This document shows, one piece after another, positions 36,120 to 44,816 of a stretch of 64,000 nucleotides of DNA. The DNA lies in contig JBFXEW010000012.1 of NCBI GenBank assembly GCA_050179685.1, positions 1 to 64,000 of the forward strand. The letters run 5' to 3'. The notes below the pieces were generated by a model. The model searched no databases and had not been told where the DNA came from. It saw only the letters and a list, made by a program, of their open reading frames with translations. Within the stretch, counting starts at the first letter, position 1. Each line of letters starts with the position of its first letter. The DNA comes from GWE2-40-63 sp050179685 (GTDB taxonomy: Bacteria; Bacteroidota; Bacteroidia; Bacteroidales; SZUA-534). Position numbers and translations under genes: made by a program.

Positions 36120-37892
36120 TTATTTATACAATTTCTCATCCACGGCTTTAAGTTCCATCTTTTTATTGATACGACCCACCGGATATCGTTTGTAAGTCAC
36201 CTCAAAATAGGGCGAATTGCGATAAATAAACTGCATCTGTAAATAGGTGTTTTTAGCCATTTTTGGATTTCGGGCAATCTCCTGTTTAAGTTTCTCCCGC
36301 AAACCCGGAGTGGTATCCAGTATATTCATGGCGCGTTCTTCAAAGGCAAAAACCGAAAAATATTCGCGGCTTTGCAATATATCGTCGAACATATTCCAGG
36401 CAAAGTACGAATCAGGGGCCTGAGGTTCCAGCGCCTGAATAATATAAGCTGTTTCGCGACCTTTTACCGGAACCACATAGTCGCCTTTGTAAAAATCGAC
36501 CTTCATGGTTTTTGGCGACACCTTAACATCGTAATGCAAATAATGCCCATTGTAGGGAGTTTTTGTGGTCTTATAATCGTCGATGTAATACATTTCCAAT
36601 TCCAGACTTACATCTTCTGTCAAACGCAGCAAATCCACCTTATTCCAGTCGAGCCGTTTAATGGATTCTTTCCAGGCCTGCGGAATAATATAATACTTAG
36701 GTGCATCAACGCTAAGTTCCGGAACCCAATGATTGTAATACTTAACCGCTTTGTTAAAGGGTTTGTTTTGGTCGTAAAACAACAGGGGCTCGCCGGTAAG
36801 TTTGCTGGGCGGATACGATGCTTCATAACCACGAAACATTAGTTTTTCGTAATTACTCGAATCAAGTTTCCACTGCAACACAAAGGCATCTTGTTTTTTA
36901 AGTTGTTCGGTGGCTTGCTCGCGATACTTTTTAATATCCTCGGCATTTTTGCTGGTAAATTCCAACAAACAATGCATAAAATCGAGGGTCGATTTTACAC
37001 GATCTTCAAAAGGTTTAAAAATATGATTCTCGGTCATAAACGACAGGGTGTTGAACAGCGAGGTATAACCGGTAGAATACCGGGGCGATTCCATCAGTTG
37101 CTCAAAACCATTGTCGGGAATGTCGTTCCAGACCGTAACATAGGGACACATCAGGTAAGAACTTTTTTCCTCCATCATTTTATAAAGAGCGGGCCGCATG
37201 GTTTTATCGAGATAGGTTCCCAGCGCCGGCGGCAAATCCTGATGTGCGGTGCTTACCAGGGTTATGGTGTACTGATGGTCGGAGCCGTCGGTGGTGTGCG
37301 TATCTAAAAAGACATCCGGTTTCCAGTCGTGAAAAATGTCGGTAAAAGCTTGCGCATTCTCGCTGCGTAAAGCCATAAAATCGCGGTTCAAATCAATATT
37401 ACGCGCATTTCCTCTAAAACCACAGGCTTCCGGCTCGTCCTGCTGGGCCCGGTGGTAGGGACTCCGGTTCAACATGCCTCCAATATTGTAACTGGGAATA
37501 ATGCATACCACCGTGTTTTTTAAATAGGCACTGTATTCCGATTTGGGATTCCCAAGTTCGGCTGCAAACTGCAAACTGGCTTCAATTCCAGCCGGTTCGC
37601 CCGGATGAATCCCATTATTGATTAAAACAATACGCAGGTTATCGTTCCGGATTACCTTGGGATCGAACTCTTTATAATTCGAAATTACAAACAGGTGCAG
37701 GGGATGTCCGGCATCGGTTTTACCGTATTCCAGTAATTTGTAGCGTGGCGATGTTTTGGCCAGGGCCTGATAAGCTTGAATCAATTCCTGATAAGTTAAG
37801 GTCTGCTTGTTTTGGTAAACCCGTGGAGGCGTATATTGAGCCGTTAAACTGAGTTGTATGAAGAATACAAAAAGAACCAACAGATAGCGCAT
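36120..37892 (-). CDS. secreted M14-family metallopeptidase
   Basis: A 590-residue exported zinc carboxypeptidase: signal peptide (1-19), then the M14 fold with zinc ligands His96 and Glu99 (IHPGEPAG) and His199 (DTHTTDG). The NPxxR-like substrate site is suggested by FRGNARNIDLNRD. A long C-terminal extension (about 330-590) is probably a beta-rich accessory domain. It cleaves C-terminal residues from peptides; the substrate is unknown. It is transcribed alone towards the terminator at 36062-36101. Confidence 0.87.
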   Translation of the reverse strand: MRYLLVLFVFFIQLSLTAQYTPPRVYQNKQTLTYQELIQAYQALAKTSPRYKLLEYGKTDAGHPLHLFVISNYKEFDPKVIRNDNLRIVLINNGIHPGEPAGIEASLQFAAELGNPKSEYSAYLKNTVVCIIPSYNIGGMLNRSPYHRAQQDEPEACGFRGNARNIDLNRDFMALRSENAQAFTDIFHDWKPDVFLDTHTTDGSDHQYTITLVSTAHQDLPPALGTYLDKTMRPALYKMMEEKSSYLMCPYVTVWNDIPDNGFEQLMESPRYSTGYTSLFNTLSFMTENHIFKPFEDRVKSTLDFMHCLLEFTSKNAEDIKKYREQATEQLKKQDAFVLQWKLDSSNYEKLMFRGYEASYPPSKLTGEPLLFYDQNKPFNKAVKYYNHWVPELSVDAPKYYIIPQAWKESIKRLDWNKVDLLRLTEDVSLELEMYYIDDYKTTKTPYNGHYLHYDVKVSPKTMKVDFYKGDYVVPVKGRETAYIIQALEPQAPDSYFAWNMFDDILQSREYFSVFAFEERAMNILDTTPGLREKLKQEIARNPKMAKNTYLQMQFIYRNSPYFEVTYKRYPVGRINKKMELKAVDEKLYK

Positions 37893-37994
37893 AGCATTAA
37901 TTTTATGATAAGGTGTTAAATTTTAATCGCTAAATTTAGCCAAAAATATAAGATTGCAATCACCTGCTCGCTGTGAGTTTAATTAAATTTTTAG

Positions 37995-39527
37995 ATGAAG
38001 AAATACTTTATAATTCTGATTGGTTCCTGGTTTCTGATGAATCCGGGCAACGTATTTTCACAAACTTCTGAAATACCGGCCTTTATAGCCGATAGTTTGG
38101 AACAGTACATCAACAAAGCGCTGGAAGCCTGGAACATTCCCGGTGTGGCTGTGGGCATTGTAAAAGACGGACAGGTAATTCTTGAAAAAGGATTTGGTGT
38201 AAAACAACTGGGAAGCCCTAACCCTGTTGACGAAAACACCCTTTTTATGATAGGTTCGAACACCAAAGCATTTGTGGGAACAGCCATGGCTTTAATGGAG
38301 CACGAAAAAGTATGGAGCCTGAACGACAAGGTTATTCACTGGGTTCCCGAATTCAGGATGGCCGATGCCTGGGTAACACAACAGGCTACTTTAACCGATA
38401 TCGTAAGCCATCGCATGGGTTTTGAAACCTTTCAGGGCGATTTTATGTATTTCGATTCCGACCTGTCGGATGCACAAATGTTCGACAAAATTGGTTCTGT
38501 ACCTCCCCTTTACGATTTCCGGGCCAAATGGGGTTATTGCAACGCCGGTTACTTTGTGGCCGGAAAAGCCATTGAAAAAGCTACCGGAAAACCCTGGGAC
38601 CATTATTTAAAGGAACGCATTTTTTCGCCCCTGCAAATGCACCGAACTTTTACACGGGTTGCTGATATTGCCAACGATGCCAATGCTTCAAAACCCCATT
38701 CGTTTGTTAATTACGAGCTGGCAGAAATTCCTTATGGCGGACTCGATTTGCTGGGTCCGGCTGCCAGCATGAGTGCCGGAATTGCTGATCTGAATCGCTG
38801 GACTATGGCGCTGCTTGACAGTGGACGGATGGAAGGAAAAACCGTGCTTCCACAAAAAGTAATCGACCGCAGCCGCAAGCCCGAGAGCCTTATCGGGAAT
38901 GGACGGCATGTATTCAATAAAAACCTGTTCCGTCTATACGCTCTGGGTTGGAACCTGATGGATTACGAAGGCAAAAAAGTGGTTTCGCATACCGGAGCCG
39001 TGCATGGCTTTTTATCGTCGGTAACTTTGGTTCCCGAATTGAACCTGGGTGTGGTAGTGGTTACCAATACCGAACAAAACTATTTCTACGAAGCCCTTAA
39101 ATGGGAAATTGTAGATGCTTTTATGGAACTGCCTTACCGCAATTACAGCGATTTATACCTGAATTTTTTCCTGCGTAATCTGAATAAAGAAAAAGCTGAT
39201 GTGGAAGCCTGGCGCGACTCAGTAGCTCTCGAACAAAAACCAGCTGTTAAACTTTCAGCATTTACCGGCACTTACCTGAGCCCGGTTTATGGCAAGGGAG
39301 TTATTAAAACGCAGGGAAAGCATCTGGAGTTAACACTGGAGCATCACAAAAATTTACAGGTAAAACTGGAACACATGGGTCAGAATCGCTTTTTAGCCAC
39401 CTACTCCAATCCGCTCGACGGCATTAAGGTGTTTCCCTTTACCCTCGAAAATGGTATGGTAAAATCCTTTGTGCTCAGTGTGAACGAACGCCTCGAATTT
39501 ACCACTTACACATTTATAAAACAGTAA
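37995..39527 (+). CDS. serine hydrolase of the beta-lactamase/penicillin-binding fold
   Basis: A 510-residue exported protein. Signal peptide about 1-22. The catalytic motifs are Ser88-x-x-Lys91 (GSNTKAF) and Tyr181-x-Asn183 (YCN); the third box is HTG at GAVHGF-type HTGAVHG. A C-terminal beta-domain (about 390-510, DUF3471-like) ends the chain. These enzymes range from esterases to D-aminopeptidases; the substrate cannot be assigned. It is not a clinical-type beta-lactamase by this evidence. Confidence 0.87.
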   Translation: MKKYFIILIGSWFLMNPGNVFSQTSEIPAFIADSLEQYINKALEAWNIPGVAVGIVKDGQVILEKGFGVKQLGSPNPVDENTLFMIGSNTKAFVGTAMALMEHEKVWSLNDKVIHWVPEFRMADAWVTQQATLTDIVSHRMGFETFQGDFMYFDSDLSDAQMFDKIGSVPPLYDFRAKWGYCNAGYFVAGKAIEKATGKPWDHYLKERIFSPLQMHRTFTRVADIANDANASKPHSFVNYELAEIPYGGLDLLGPAASMSAGIADLNRWTMALLDSGRMEGKTVLPQKVIDRSRKPESLIGNGRHVFNKNLFRLYALGWNLMDYEGKKVVSHTGAVHGFLSSVTLVPELNLGVVVVTNTEQNYFYEALKWEIVDAFMELPYRNYSDLYLNFFLRNLNKEKADVEAWRDSVALEQKPAVKLSAFTGTYLSPVYGKGVIKTQGKHLELTLEHHKNLQVKLEHMGQNRFLATYSNPLDGIKVFPFTLENGMVKSFVLSVNERLEFTTYTFIKQ

Positions 39528-39726
39528 ATAAGATGCCGGATACTTCCACCAGTTAAAAAAAACAAAGCTGTGAGGAGGCTGTATAAAAAGTAAAATATGT
39601 AATCCAACTACTTTCAAATAAAAGGAATAAAACGCTCCTGCCGATACAGGTTGGAATTTTTATGCTGGCATAAAGACCGGGAACTGCCGTCTGGCTTTAA
39701 CAACCCGAAGGGCTGAACAACAATGG

Positions 39727-39745
39727 CCGTAGGTGTAACCTACGG
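39727..39745. repeat. REP-like hairpin
   Basis: CCGTAGGT and ACCTACGG form a perfect 8-bp stem around a 3-base loop. It is one of several short hairpins packed in the 39.5-40.2 kb intergenic region. Confidence 0.5.
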
Positions 39746-39767
39746 ATGCAACCCCGCACCAATCGCC

Positions 39768-39784
39768 GAACCCTGAAAGGGTTC
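39768..39784. repeat. REP-like hairpin
   Basis: GAACCCT and AGGGTTC form a 7-bp stem around GAA. It neighbours the hairpin at 39727-39745 in the same repeat-rich gap. Confidence 0.5.
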
Positions 39785-39845
39785 AACCGGGAATGTCCTT
39801 GGAATTTTTCTTTAACATTTGGGTTCTAATACAGACCTGTAACTG

Positions 39846-39894
39846 GCGGTGCAAACGAGTTAAGGATTCCATGTCAACCCACTGCTTGCACCGC
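39846..39894. repeat. 49-bp inverted-repeat element, copy A
   Basis: GCGGTGCA at the left edge and TGCACCGC at the right edge form the ends of a unit exactly 49 bp long. The interior contains TTCCATGTCAAC, close to the ATTTCATGGCAAC of copies B (42381-42429) and C (42542-42590). Confidence 0.8.
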
Positions 39895-39913
39895 TTTTAT
39901 TTTATGCGTCCTA

Positions 39914-39965
39914 ACCCCCGGTTCATACCCGGGGCTATTATTATTGCACCTCTTCGGGGTTTGGC
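39914..39965. repeat. GC-rich hairpin repeat, copy 1
   Basis: Shares with 42611-42662 the order CCCGG-GTTCA(T/C)ACC-CGGGGCTATTAT, then ACC-C-TTCGGGGTTT. It follows the 49-bp element copy A at the same distance (about 20 bp) as the second copy follows element C, so the two parts make one compound repeat. Confidence 0.75.
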
Positions 39966-40067
39966 ACTGATAAAACACGCTTAGGCTACAAAGGTTTTGC
40001 TCGTCTGGGGCTTGTTTTTATTAATGTGGCAGATTGCCAACTGGTGGCTGTTTACTCATTGTTCATT

Positions 40068-40190
40068 TAATGTCGTTTAGTTAAAGAAATTCACCCCTAT
40101 AATCCCCTCAAGGGGATACCTGCAACGATAGAACAGAGCTATTCCTTCCGCCGCGGCGGAGGGTGAAGTCTGCTTAACTAAACGACATTG
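40068..40190. mobile_element. MITE-like element with 16-bp terminal inverted repeats
   Basis: AATGTCGTTTAGTTAA (40069-40084) and its reverse complement (40174-40189) bound about 120 bp without a gene. The 10-mer ATTGTTCATT flanks both sides (40058-40067 and 40191-40200), as a target-site duplication would. Inside lie two palindromes, ATCCCC-TCAA-GGGGAT and TCCGCCGCGGCGGA. The pattern suggests a non-autonomous transposon derivative. The flanks are low-complexity, which weakens the duplication evidence. Confidence 0.6.
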
Positions 40191-40284
40191 ATTGTTCATT
40201 ACTCATTGCACATTGTTCACTGTTCACCTTGTATATAACATGCGTAAACAAATTTTTCTATCTTTAAAACCAAAAAATAGTACA

Positions 40285-41514
40285 ATGTTTAAACCAATGT
40301 TTCTTTACGGATTTCTGGCCCTGACGCTGGGAATCCTTACATCCTGCGAAAGTGTGGAAGAAAAAGCCGCCCGTATCCATAATCAGGTGCTAACCCTCGA
40401 TTCGCACACCGATACACCGCTTAAGTTTATGAACGATGTGTTCGATATCAGCGAGCGGCACGACCCCGGTGAGGGTGGCAGCAAATACGATATTCCCCGA
40501 ATGGAAGAAGGCGGTTTGGATGCCGCTTTTTTTGCCGTTTTTATTGGTCAGGGAAAACGCGATTCGGCCAGCTGGCACGAAGCTTTTACTAAGAGTGATG
40601 CCATTTTTGATGCCGTGCATCAGACCCTGGAACCCCTGAATCAGAAAGCTGAAATTGCGCTTAATCCTGAGGATGCCTATCGCCTGGAGCAGGATGGAAA
40701 ACGGGCCATTTATCTGGGCATAGAGAATGGCTATGCCTTAGGAAATCAATTGGAAAACGTAGATTACTTCTACCAGCGCGGTGCCCGCTACATTACCCTG
40801 GTACATACCCGAAATAACGGACTGGCCGATTCGTCGACCGATAAAGACGGCCCGGAATTTAATGGCCTGTCGGAGTTTGGTGTACAAGTGGTGGAACGTA
40901 TGAATCGGTTGGGACTGATGATTGACGTGTCGCATGCCAGCGATAGTGCTTTTTACGACGTATTGCAAACCAGCAAAGCACCTGTAATTGCTTCGCATTC
41001 GTGTGCCCGTGCTTTATGCGATAATCCCCGCAACCTAAGCGACGATATGCTGCGTGCCCTGGCAAAAAACGGGGGCGTAATTCAAATGTGTATTTTAAGC
41101 GATTACGTGAAAGTAATGCCGAGCTACCCGGAACGGGACAGTGCCAAAGCAGCATTCAGAGAACGCCATACCAACTGGGATAATTACACTCCCGAAGAAC
41201 GTCGGCAGGGAATACGCGAATGGTACCAGCTCGATGTCGATTTTCCACCAAATTTAGCCACCGTAAGCGATGTGGTCGATCACATCGATCATATGGTAAA
41301 GATAGCCGGCATCGACCATGTGGGAATAGGTACCGACTTTGATGGTGGCGGCGGTGTTGAGGGCTGCTTCGATGTTTCTGAAATGGGAAACATTACCCTT
41401 GAACTGGTAAAACGGGGTTACTCCGAAAAAGATATTGAAAAAATATGGGGCGGTAATTTTATGCGCGTTTTTAAACAGGTTCAGCAAACCGCCGTGAACC
41501 AAACGGAAGTTTAA
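40285..41514 (+). CDS. lipoprotein M19-family dipeptidase
   Basis: I chose the ATG at 40285, which opens a lipoprotein signal peptide with lipobox LTSC (Cys21); longer starts at 40192 and 40240 are less likely. The 409-residue protein is a membrane dipeptidase of the amidohydrolase fold. Zinc-ligand regions are HTDTP, IGIENG (bridging Glu), SHASDSAF, SHSCARAL and GIGTDFDG. Family enzymes hydrolyse dipeptides, including D-residue ones. It is anchored in the envelope. A terminator follows. Confidence 0.93.
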   Translation: MFKPMFLYGFLALTLGILTSCESVEEKAARIHNQVLTLDSHTDTPLKFMNDVFDISERHDPGEGGSKYDIPRMEEGGLDAAFFAVFIGQGKRDSASWHEAFTKSDAIFDAVHQTLEPLNQKAEIALNPEDAYRLEQDGKRAIYLGIENGYALGNQLENVDYFYQRGARYITLVHTRNNGLADSSTDKDGPEFNGLSEFGVQVVERMNRLGLMIDVSHASDSAFYDVLQTSKAPVIASHSCARALCDNPRNLSDDMLRALAKNGGVIQMCILSDYVKVMPSYPERDSAKAAFRERHTNWDNYTPEERRQGIREWYQLDVDFPPNLATVSDVVDHIDHMVKIAGIDHVGIGTDFDGGGGVEGCFDVSEMGNITLELVKRGYSEKDIEKIWGGNFMRVFKQVQQTAVNQTEV

Positions 41515-41535
41515 TTGTTCTGTCCTTTGATACTG

Positions 41536-41563
41536 AAAAAACCGTGTAGTGCACGGTTTTTTT
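41536..41563 (+). terminator. terminator of the dipeptidase gene
   Basis: AAAACCGTG and CACGGTTTT form a perfect stem around a 4-5-base loop, followed by more T residues. Confidence 0.8.
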
Positions 41564-41655
41564 GTTTTTAATACGAATAAACCAGTCCAGCTCAGCTGTT
41601 TTTTAGCTGCTTAAACAAAGTTTATCCAATCGAAGTAAAAAATAAAAATAAACCA

Positions 41656-41844
41656 ATGAATTACGTAGAATCACCCTGTATTAATGTTTGCCGCTACGAC
41701 AGCAAAGGCATGTGTTACGGTTGCAAACGCACCCTCGAAGAAATTGGCCAATGGAGCCGCTATACCAACGAACAAAAGCAGGCCGTACTCGATAAGTTAA
41801 GCTCCCGAAGCAACGCTGAAGAAATGCCCGGCTTTGCTTTTTAG
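41656..41844 (+). CDS. DUF1289-family small cysteine-rich protein
   Basis: A 62-residue protein with four cysteines in CINVCRYDSKGMCYGCKRTLEEI pattern (Cys8, Cys12, Cys19, Cys22), matching DUF1289, a small family proposed to bind iron-sulfur or zinc. The rest (EQKQAVLDKL) is helical. The function is unknown. Confidence 0.85.
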   Translation: MNYVESPCINVCRYDSKGMCYGCKRTLEEIGQWSRYTNEQKQAVLDKLSSRSNAEEMPGFAF

Positions 41845-42001
41845 CTAAGGCTTCAGCTACCAAAGAAGTTTTATCATTGAGAATCCATGCTAATATTTCG
41901 AAGAAGACTGTTCGATTTAGGATTTGGGACATTTATAAAAGTTTACGCCCTGGGGATAAAAGATGCTTTGAAACAATTCAGTGTACACTCCCTTTTTTTT
42001 C

Positions 42002-42280
42002 GGTAATTATTGTACGGAAATTGGTCCGCCAAAAATATTTCCGGTAATTTCCGTATGGAAAAAGCCTGACCAACTATTTTTTTTTGTAATTTCTCTACGG
42101 AAAAAGCTTCACCAATAATTTTTGGGGTAATTTCCTTACGGAAAAAGTGTCACCAAAATTTTTTCTTGTAATTATCATACGGAAAAAGCTTCACCAATTC
42201 ATTCGTCGGGTAATTTCCGTAGGGAAAAAGCTTCAATAAAATTTTTTCCGCTAGTTTTCCGTTTGGAAAAAGCTTTGCCC
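42002..42280. repeat. seven-copy tandem array, 41-42 bp period
   Basis: Seven degenerate units start at 42002, 42043, 42085, 42126, 42167, 42209 and 42250, with steps of 41, 42, 41, 41, 42 and 41 bp. The consensus includes TAATTTCCGTACGGAAAAAG, which contains the 14-bp palindrome TTTCCGTACGGAAA, then CTTCACCAA and a T-rich tail. No reading frame can run through it because the period is not a multiple of three. It is not a CRISPR because there are no unique spacers. The spacing is close to four helical turns. Confidence 0.85.
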
Positions 42281-42313
42281 CGCAAGCTTGTTCTGTTTAA
42301 ATATAAGCACAAG

Positions 42314-42340
42314 CCTGTCAGGGTTTGAATCCCTGACAGG
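42314..42340. repeat. perfect 10-bp-stem hairpin
   Basis: CCTGTCAGGG and CCCTGACAGG pair perfectly around a 7-base loop. No T-run follows directly, so a repetitive-element hairpin is likelier than a terminator. It lies just past the 41-bp array. Confidence 0.6.
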
Positions 42341-42380
42341 GTTTCAATTGACCCCTGTGAATTGCGGCCTGCCACCTTTT

Positions 42381-42429
42381 GCGGTGCATGACAGACAGAT
42401 ATTTCATGGCAACCAATTTCTTGCACCGC
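42381..42429. repeat. 49-bp inverted-repeat element, copy B
   Basis: GCGGTGCA and TGCACCGC bound exactly 49 bp; the interior has ATTTCATGGCAAC. The 30 bp upstream (TTGCGGCCTGCC...) closely match those ahead of copy C. The GC-rich companion repeat is absent here. Confidence 0.85.
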
Positions 42430-42541
42430 TTTATTCCTTGTATGATTGTATTTCTACCAAGCTTTCGCTCCGCTGGAGCTTGATGTTTGTCTGAAGGCTG
42501 GGAACTGCTGTCTGGGGACTGATTGCGACCTGCCGCTTTTC

Positions 42542-42590
42542 GCGGTGCATGAGAATTCAGCATTTCATGGCAACATACTGCCTGCACCGC
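42542..42590. repeat. 49-bp inverted-repeat element, copy C
   Basis: GCGGTGCA and TGCACCGC bound exactly 49 bp, with ATTTCATGGCAAC inside. It is followed after 20 bp by the GC-rich hairpin repeat, as for copy A. Confidence 0.85.
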
Positions 42591-42610
42591 ACTTGTAGGG
42601 GGTAAACTAA

Positions 42611-42662
42611 ACCCCGGGTTCACACCCGGGGCTATTATAATGACACCCCTTCGGGGTTTGCC
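42611..42662. repeat. GC-rich hairpin repeat, copy 2
   Basis: CCCCGGGTTCACACCCGGGG forms a hairpin and is followed by CTATTATAATGACACC and TTCGGGGTTT, matching the repeat at 39914-39965. It is the right part of a compound element with the 49-bp element. Confidence 0.75.
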
Positions 42663-42839
42663 GATGATTGGGGGTTGCCAATTAATTGCCTTTTTTTACC
42701 ACTGCCCCTCCGGGACTTTTTGTTAATCTGAAGTTGCCAACAATGGGTTGAGGACTGCACACTGCGAACTAACTGCTGACCTACTCATTTTATTCTTAAC
42801 AAACTTTTAATCCTTCATATTCACTTCATGTTCAGCACC

Positions 42840-42847
42840 TAGTTTTG
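42840..42847 (+). promoter_or_regulatory. candidate -7 box for a lipoprotein gene
   Basis: TAGTTTTG matches the Bacteroidota -7 consensus, 53 bases before the start at 42901 and is identical to the box at 30227. No clear -33 box is seen. Confidence 0.4.
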
Positions 42848-42900
42848 CCGTGTAAGTTTTTAATAAGTAGCAATAGGAAATTAATTTAAAACAGATTACT

Positions 42901-43782
42901 ATGAAAAAAGCAACAAAAAAATTCGGATTAGCAGCACTGGTAGTATTGGGACTATTTATGCTTACCACATCGTGTGACAAAGAAGAGGCTTTGGATACTC
43001 CGGAATTAACCGCAAATGTGGATGGTGAATTGTACACCGCCGAAGTGTTCGACGAGATTGCCGAAATTGGCGACGAAGCCCTTGATTTGGCTGAAACCAA
43101 CCAAACGAATTTAAAAACCGGAGTCGTTTTTGGTTATAGTCGTTTAAGCGAGTGTGTTACGGTTACCAAAGTAATTACCGACACCCTGATTACCACTACA
43201 ATCGACTTTGGCGAAGTAAATTGTTTGTGTAACGACGGCCGCGAGCGTCGGGGTAAAATAATCATGACTCACGAAGGGCGTTATTGGGATGGAACTGTTT
43301 ACATCGACTTTGCTTTTGATAATTTCTTTGTCGACGATAATCAGGTTTTGGGCGAAAAACAAGTGATGCAAACCATTAACAACGATGGCAATCGCGAAAG
43401 TGTAATAAGTATTAACGGGAGTCTGGTTCTTGCCGACAGAAGTGGAACCATTAGTCTGGTTGCAGAAAGGGTTCGTACCATTGTAGTGGGTTCCGACACA
43501 AAAACCAAACGCGACGACACCATCGAAACTACCGGTAGTTCAACCCTCACGCTGGCCGATGGTACGGTAGTTACCACCGAAATATTATCGCCGCTGGTAC
43601 GCAAACACGAAATGAATTGCTTTATGTACATTGTTCAGGGGGTAATGCAGATTGTTCATGGTGAAGAATCGCCCATCGCTATCGATTACGGTAATGGCGA
43701 ATGCGATAACCTGGCTACAGTAACTCAGGACGGCGTGTCAGTAGTAGTTGAATTACAACGCAAATGCAATAAAAGCATCTAA
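42901..43782 (+). CDS. hypothetical lipoprotein
   Basis: A 293-residue exported protein with lipobox LTTSC (Cys25). The mature chain is beta-rich, with repeating strands (GKIIMTHEGRYWDGTVYIDF, SVISINGSLVLADRSGTISL, SSTLTLADGTVVTTEIL) and three cysteine pairs (ECVTV/NCLCND/EMNCF and KCNKSI near the end). No family is recognised. A terminator lies 35 bp after the stop. Confidence 0.65.
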   Translation: MKKATKKFGLAALVVLGLFMLTTSCDKEEALDTPELTANVDGELYTAEVFDEIAEIGDEALDLAETNQTNLKTGVVFGYSRLSECVTVTKVITDTLITTTIDFGEVNCLCNDGRERRGKIIMTHEGRYWDGTVYIDFAFDNFFVDDNQVLGEKQVMQTINNDGNRESVISINGSLVLADRSGTISLVAERVRTIVVGSDTKTKRDDTIETTGSSTLTLADGTVVTTEILSPLVRKHEMNCFMYIVQGVMQIVHGEESPIAIDYGNGECDNLATVTQDGVSVVVELQRKCNKSI

Positions 43783-43816
43783 ACCTTTCCGGGGAAAACC
43801 GTTGGTTTGTTTGTTC

Positions 43817-43853
43817 AAAGGCTGCTTCAATTAAAAAGGAGCAGCCTTTTTTT
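43817..43853 (+). terminator. rho-independent terminator
   Basis: AAAGGCTGCT pairs with AGCAGCCTTT, followed by a run of T residues. Confidence 0.8.
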
Positions 43854-43876
43854 ATGAAACTAAAAAATTTTAAGCG

Positions 43877-44125
43877 ATGAAAAAGTTAATGGGAAGCCTG
43901 TTTATAAGTTTGCTTGCACTGAATTTGTCGGCTTCAGATCCGGAACCGGGAATGAATCGTAAGCCGGAATTAAACAAAGAACTGCGACAAAATAGGCAAA
44001 AAATAAAAAAGCAAAAACAAATCAGAAAACAGCTCAGCATGCAAAAGCACGCCTATCAAAAAGCCACACGCAACTTTGCCCGAAATTCTGCCGGTTTGCG
44101 TCTGATAAAAGTAAGCAGGCCTTGA
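43877..44125 (+). CDS. small secreted basic protein
   Basis: An 82-residue protein with a signal peptide (1-19) and then a strongly basic, helical, glutamine-rich chain (KKQKQIRKQLSMQ). No family is recognised. It begins 23 bp after the terminator at 43817-43853, with ATGs and a purine-rich leader, and precedes an FNR-like gene. Low complexity makes the call moderate. Confidence 0.5.
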   Translation: MKKLMGSLFISLLALNLSASDPEPGMNRKPELNKELRQNRQKIKKQKQIRKQLSMQKHAYQKATRNFARNSAGLRLIKVSRP

Positions 44126-44172
44126 ACTTTCTGAGGTAATGCTTGTTTTTCAACGAACAAACCAACGGTTAA

Positions 44173-44814
44173 ATGAGCTACCTACAAAAAGTTAAAATAA
44201 TTTCCAATGAACAACTTACTCAACAGGCTTACTTGTTGAGCTTTGCCAAAACAGCATCCTTTCTTCCGGGGCAGATTATTGGTGTTACCAGCCACCCGGA
44301 CATTCCCTTTCGCTTGTATTCACTTTGTAGCAGTCCCGATTCGGAACTCATGAGCATTTTATTTACCCATAAAGAAGATGGTGTATTAACACCCCGCTTA
44401 GCATCGGCAAAACCAGGCGACACGCTTTGGGTGAGCGAGGTTCAGGGAAATTTTTTGTATCAGAACGAGCCCGCCTGGTGGATTGCTACCGGCACAGGCA
44501 TTGCACCTTTTTATTCCATGTTTTTAAGCGGACAAAAACCGCTTAAGCTGATTCAGGGGGGAAGAAAAGCAAAAGATATTTATTTCAGAACCGACTTTGA
44601 ACCCTTAGCCGACTATGTAAAATGCTGCTCGCAGGATGCAGGCGAAGGAATTTATGCTGGTCGCTTAAGCACTTATCTTGAATCGCTCGATGTCTTGCCC
44701 AAACCAATTAATTACTATCTTTGCGGCAATGCCGAAATGGTGGTCGATGTGCGTAACCTGTTGATTCAAAAAGGAGTTGGATATGCAAACATCCTAACTG
44801 AAATCTATTTTTAA
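44173..44814 (+). CDS. ferredoxin-NADP reductase-like oxidoreductase
   Basis: A 213-residue FAD/NAD(P) oxidoreductase of the FNR fold. The FAD domain has PFRLYSLCSSPDS (the RxYS motif, about 42-54); the NAD(P) domain has GTGIAPFYSM (about 108-117) and ends in YYLCGNAEMVVDV and ILTEIYF. It transfers electrons between NAD(P)H and a one-electron carrier. It lies 2 bp before rlmN, so they are co-transcribed. The partner is not encoded nearby. Confidence 0.85.
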   Translation: MSYLQKVKIISNEQLTQQAYLLSFAKTASFLPGQIIGVTSHPDIPFRLYSLCSSPDSELMSILFTHKEDGVLTPRLASAKPGDTLWVSEVQGNFLYQNEPAWWIATGTGIAPFYSMFLSGQKPLKLIQGGRKAKDIYFRTDFEPLADYVKCCSQDAGEGIYAGRLSTYLESLDVLPKPINYYLCGNAEMVVDVRNLLIQKGVGYANILTEIYF

Positions 44815-44816
44815 TA

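Noticed and set aside
36372..36842. Plus-strand frame of 156 residues inside the M14 peptidase
   Set aside because: It is the antisense shadow of a clear peptidase with intact zinc ligands.
40384..40420. Lipobox start of the dipeptidase at the upstream ATG (40192)
   Set aside because: The upstream start would place 31 residues before the signal peptide; the ATG at 40285 gives a proper lipoprotein signal.
42002..42280. CRISPR array
   Set aside because: The units are degenerate and contiguous with no unique spacers, and no cas genes are in the window.
42318..42623. Minus-strand frame of about 100 residues across the 49-bp repeats
   Set aside because: It runs through repetitive hairpin DNA and has no sign of a real gene.
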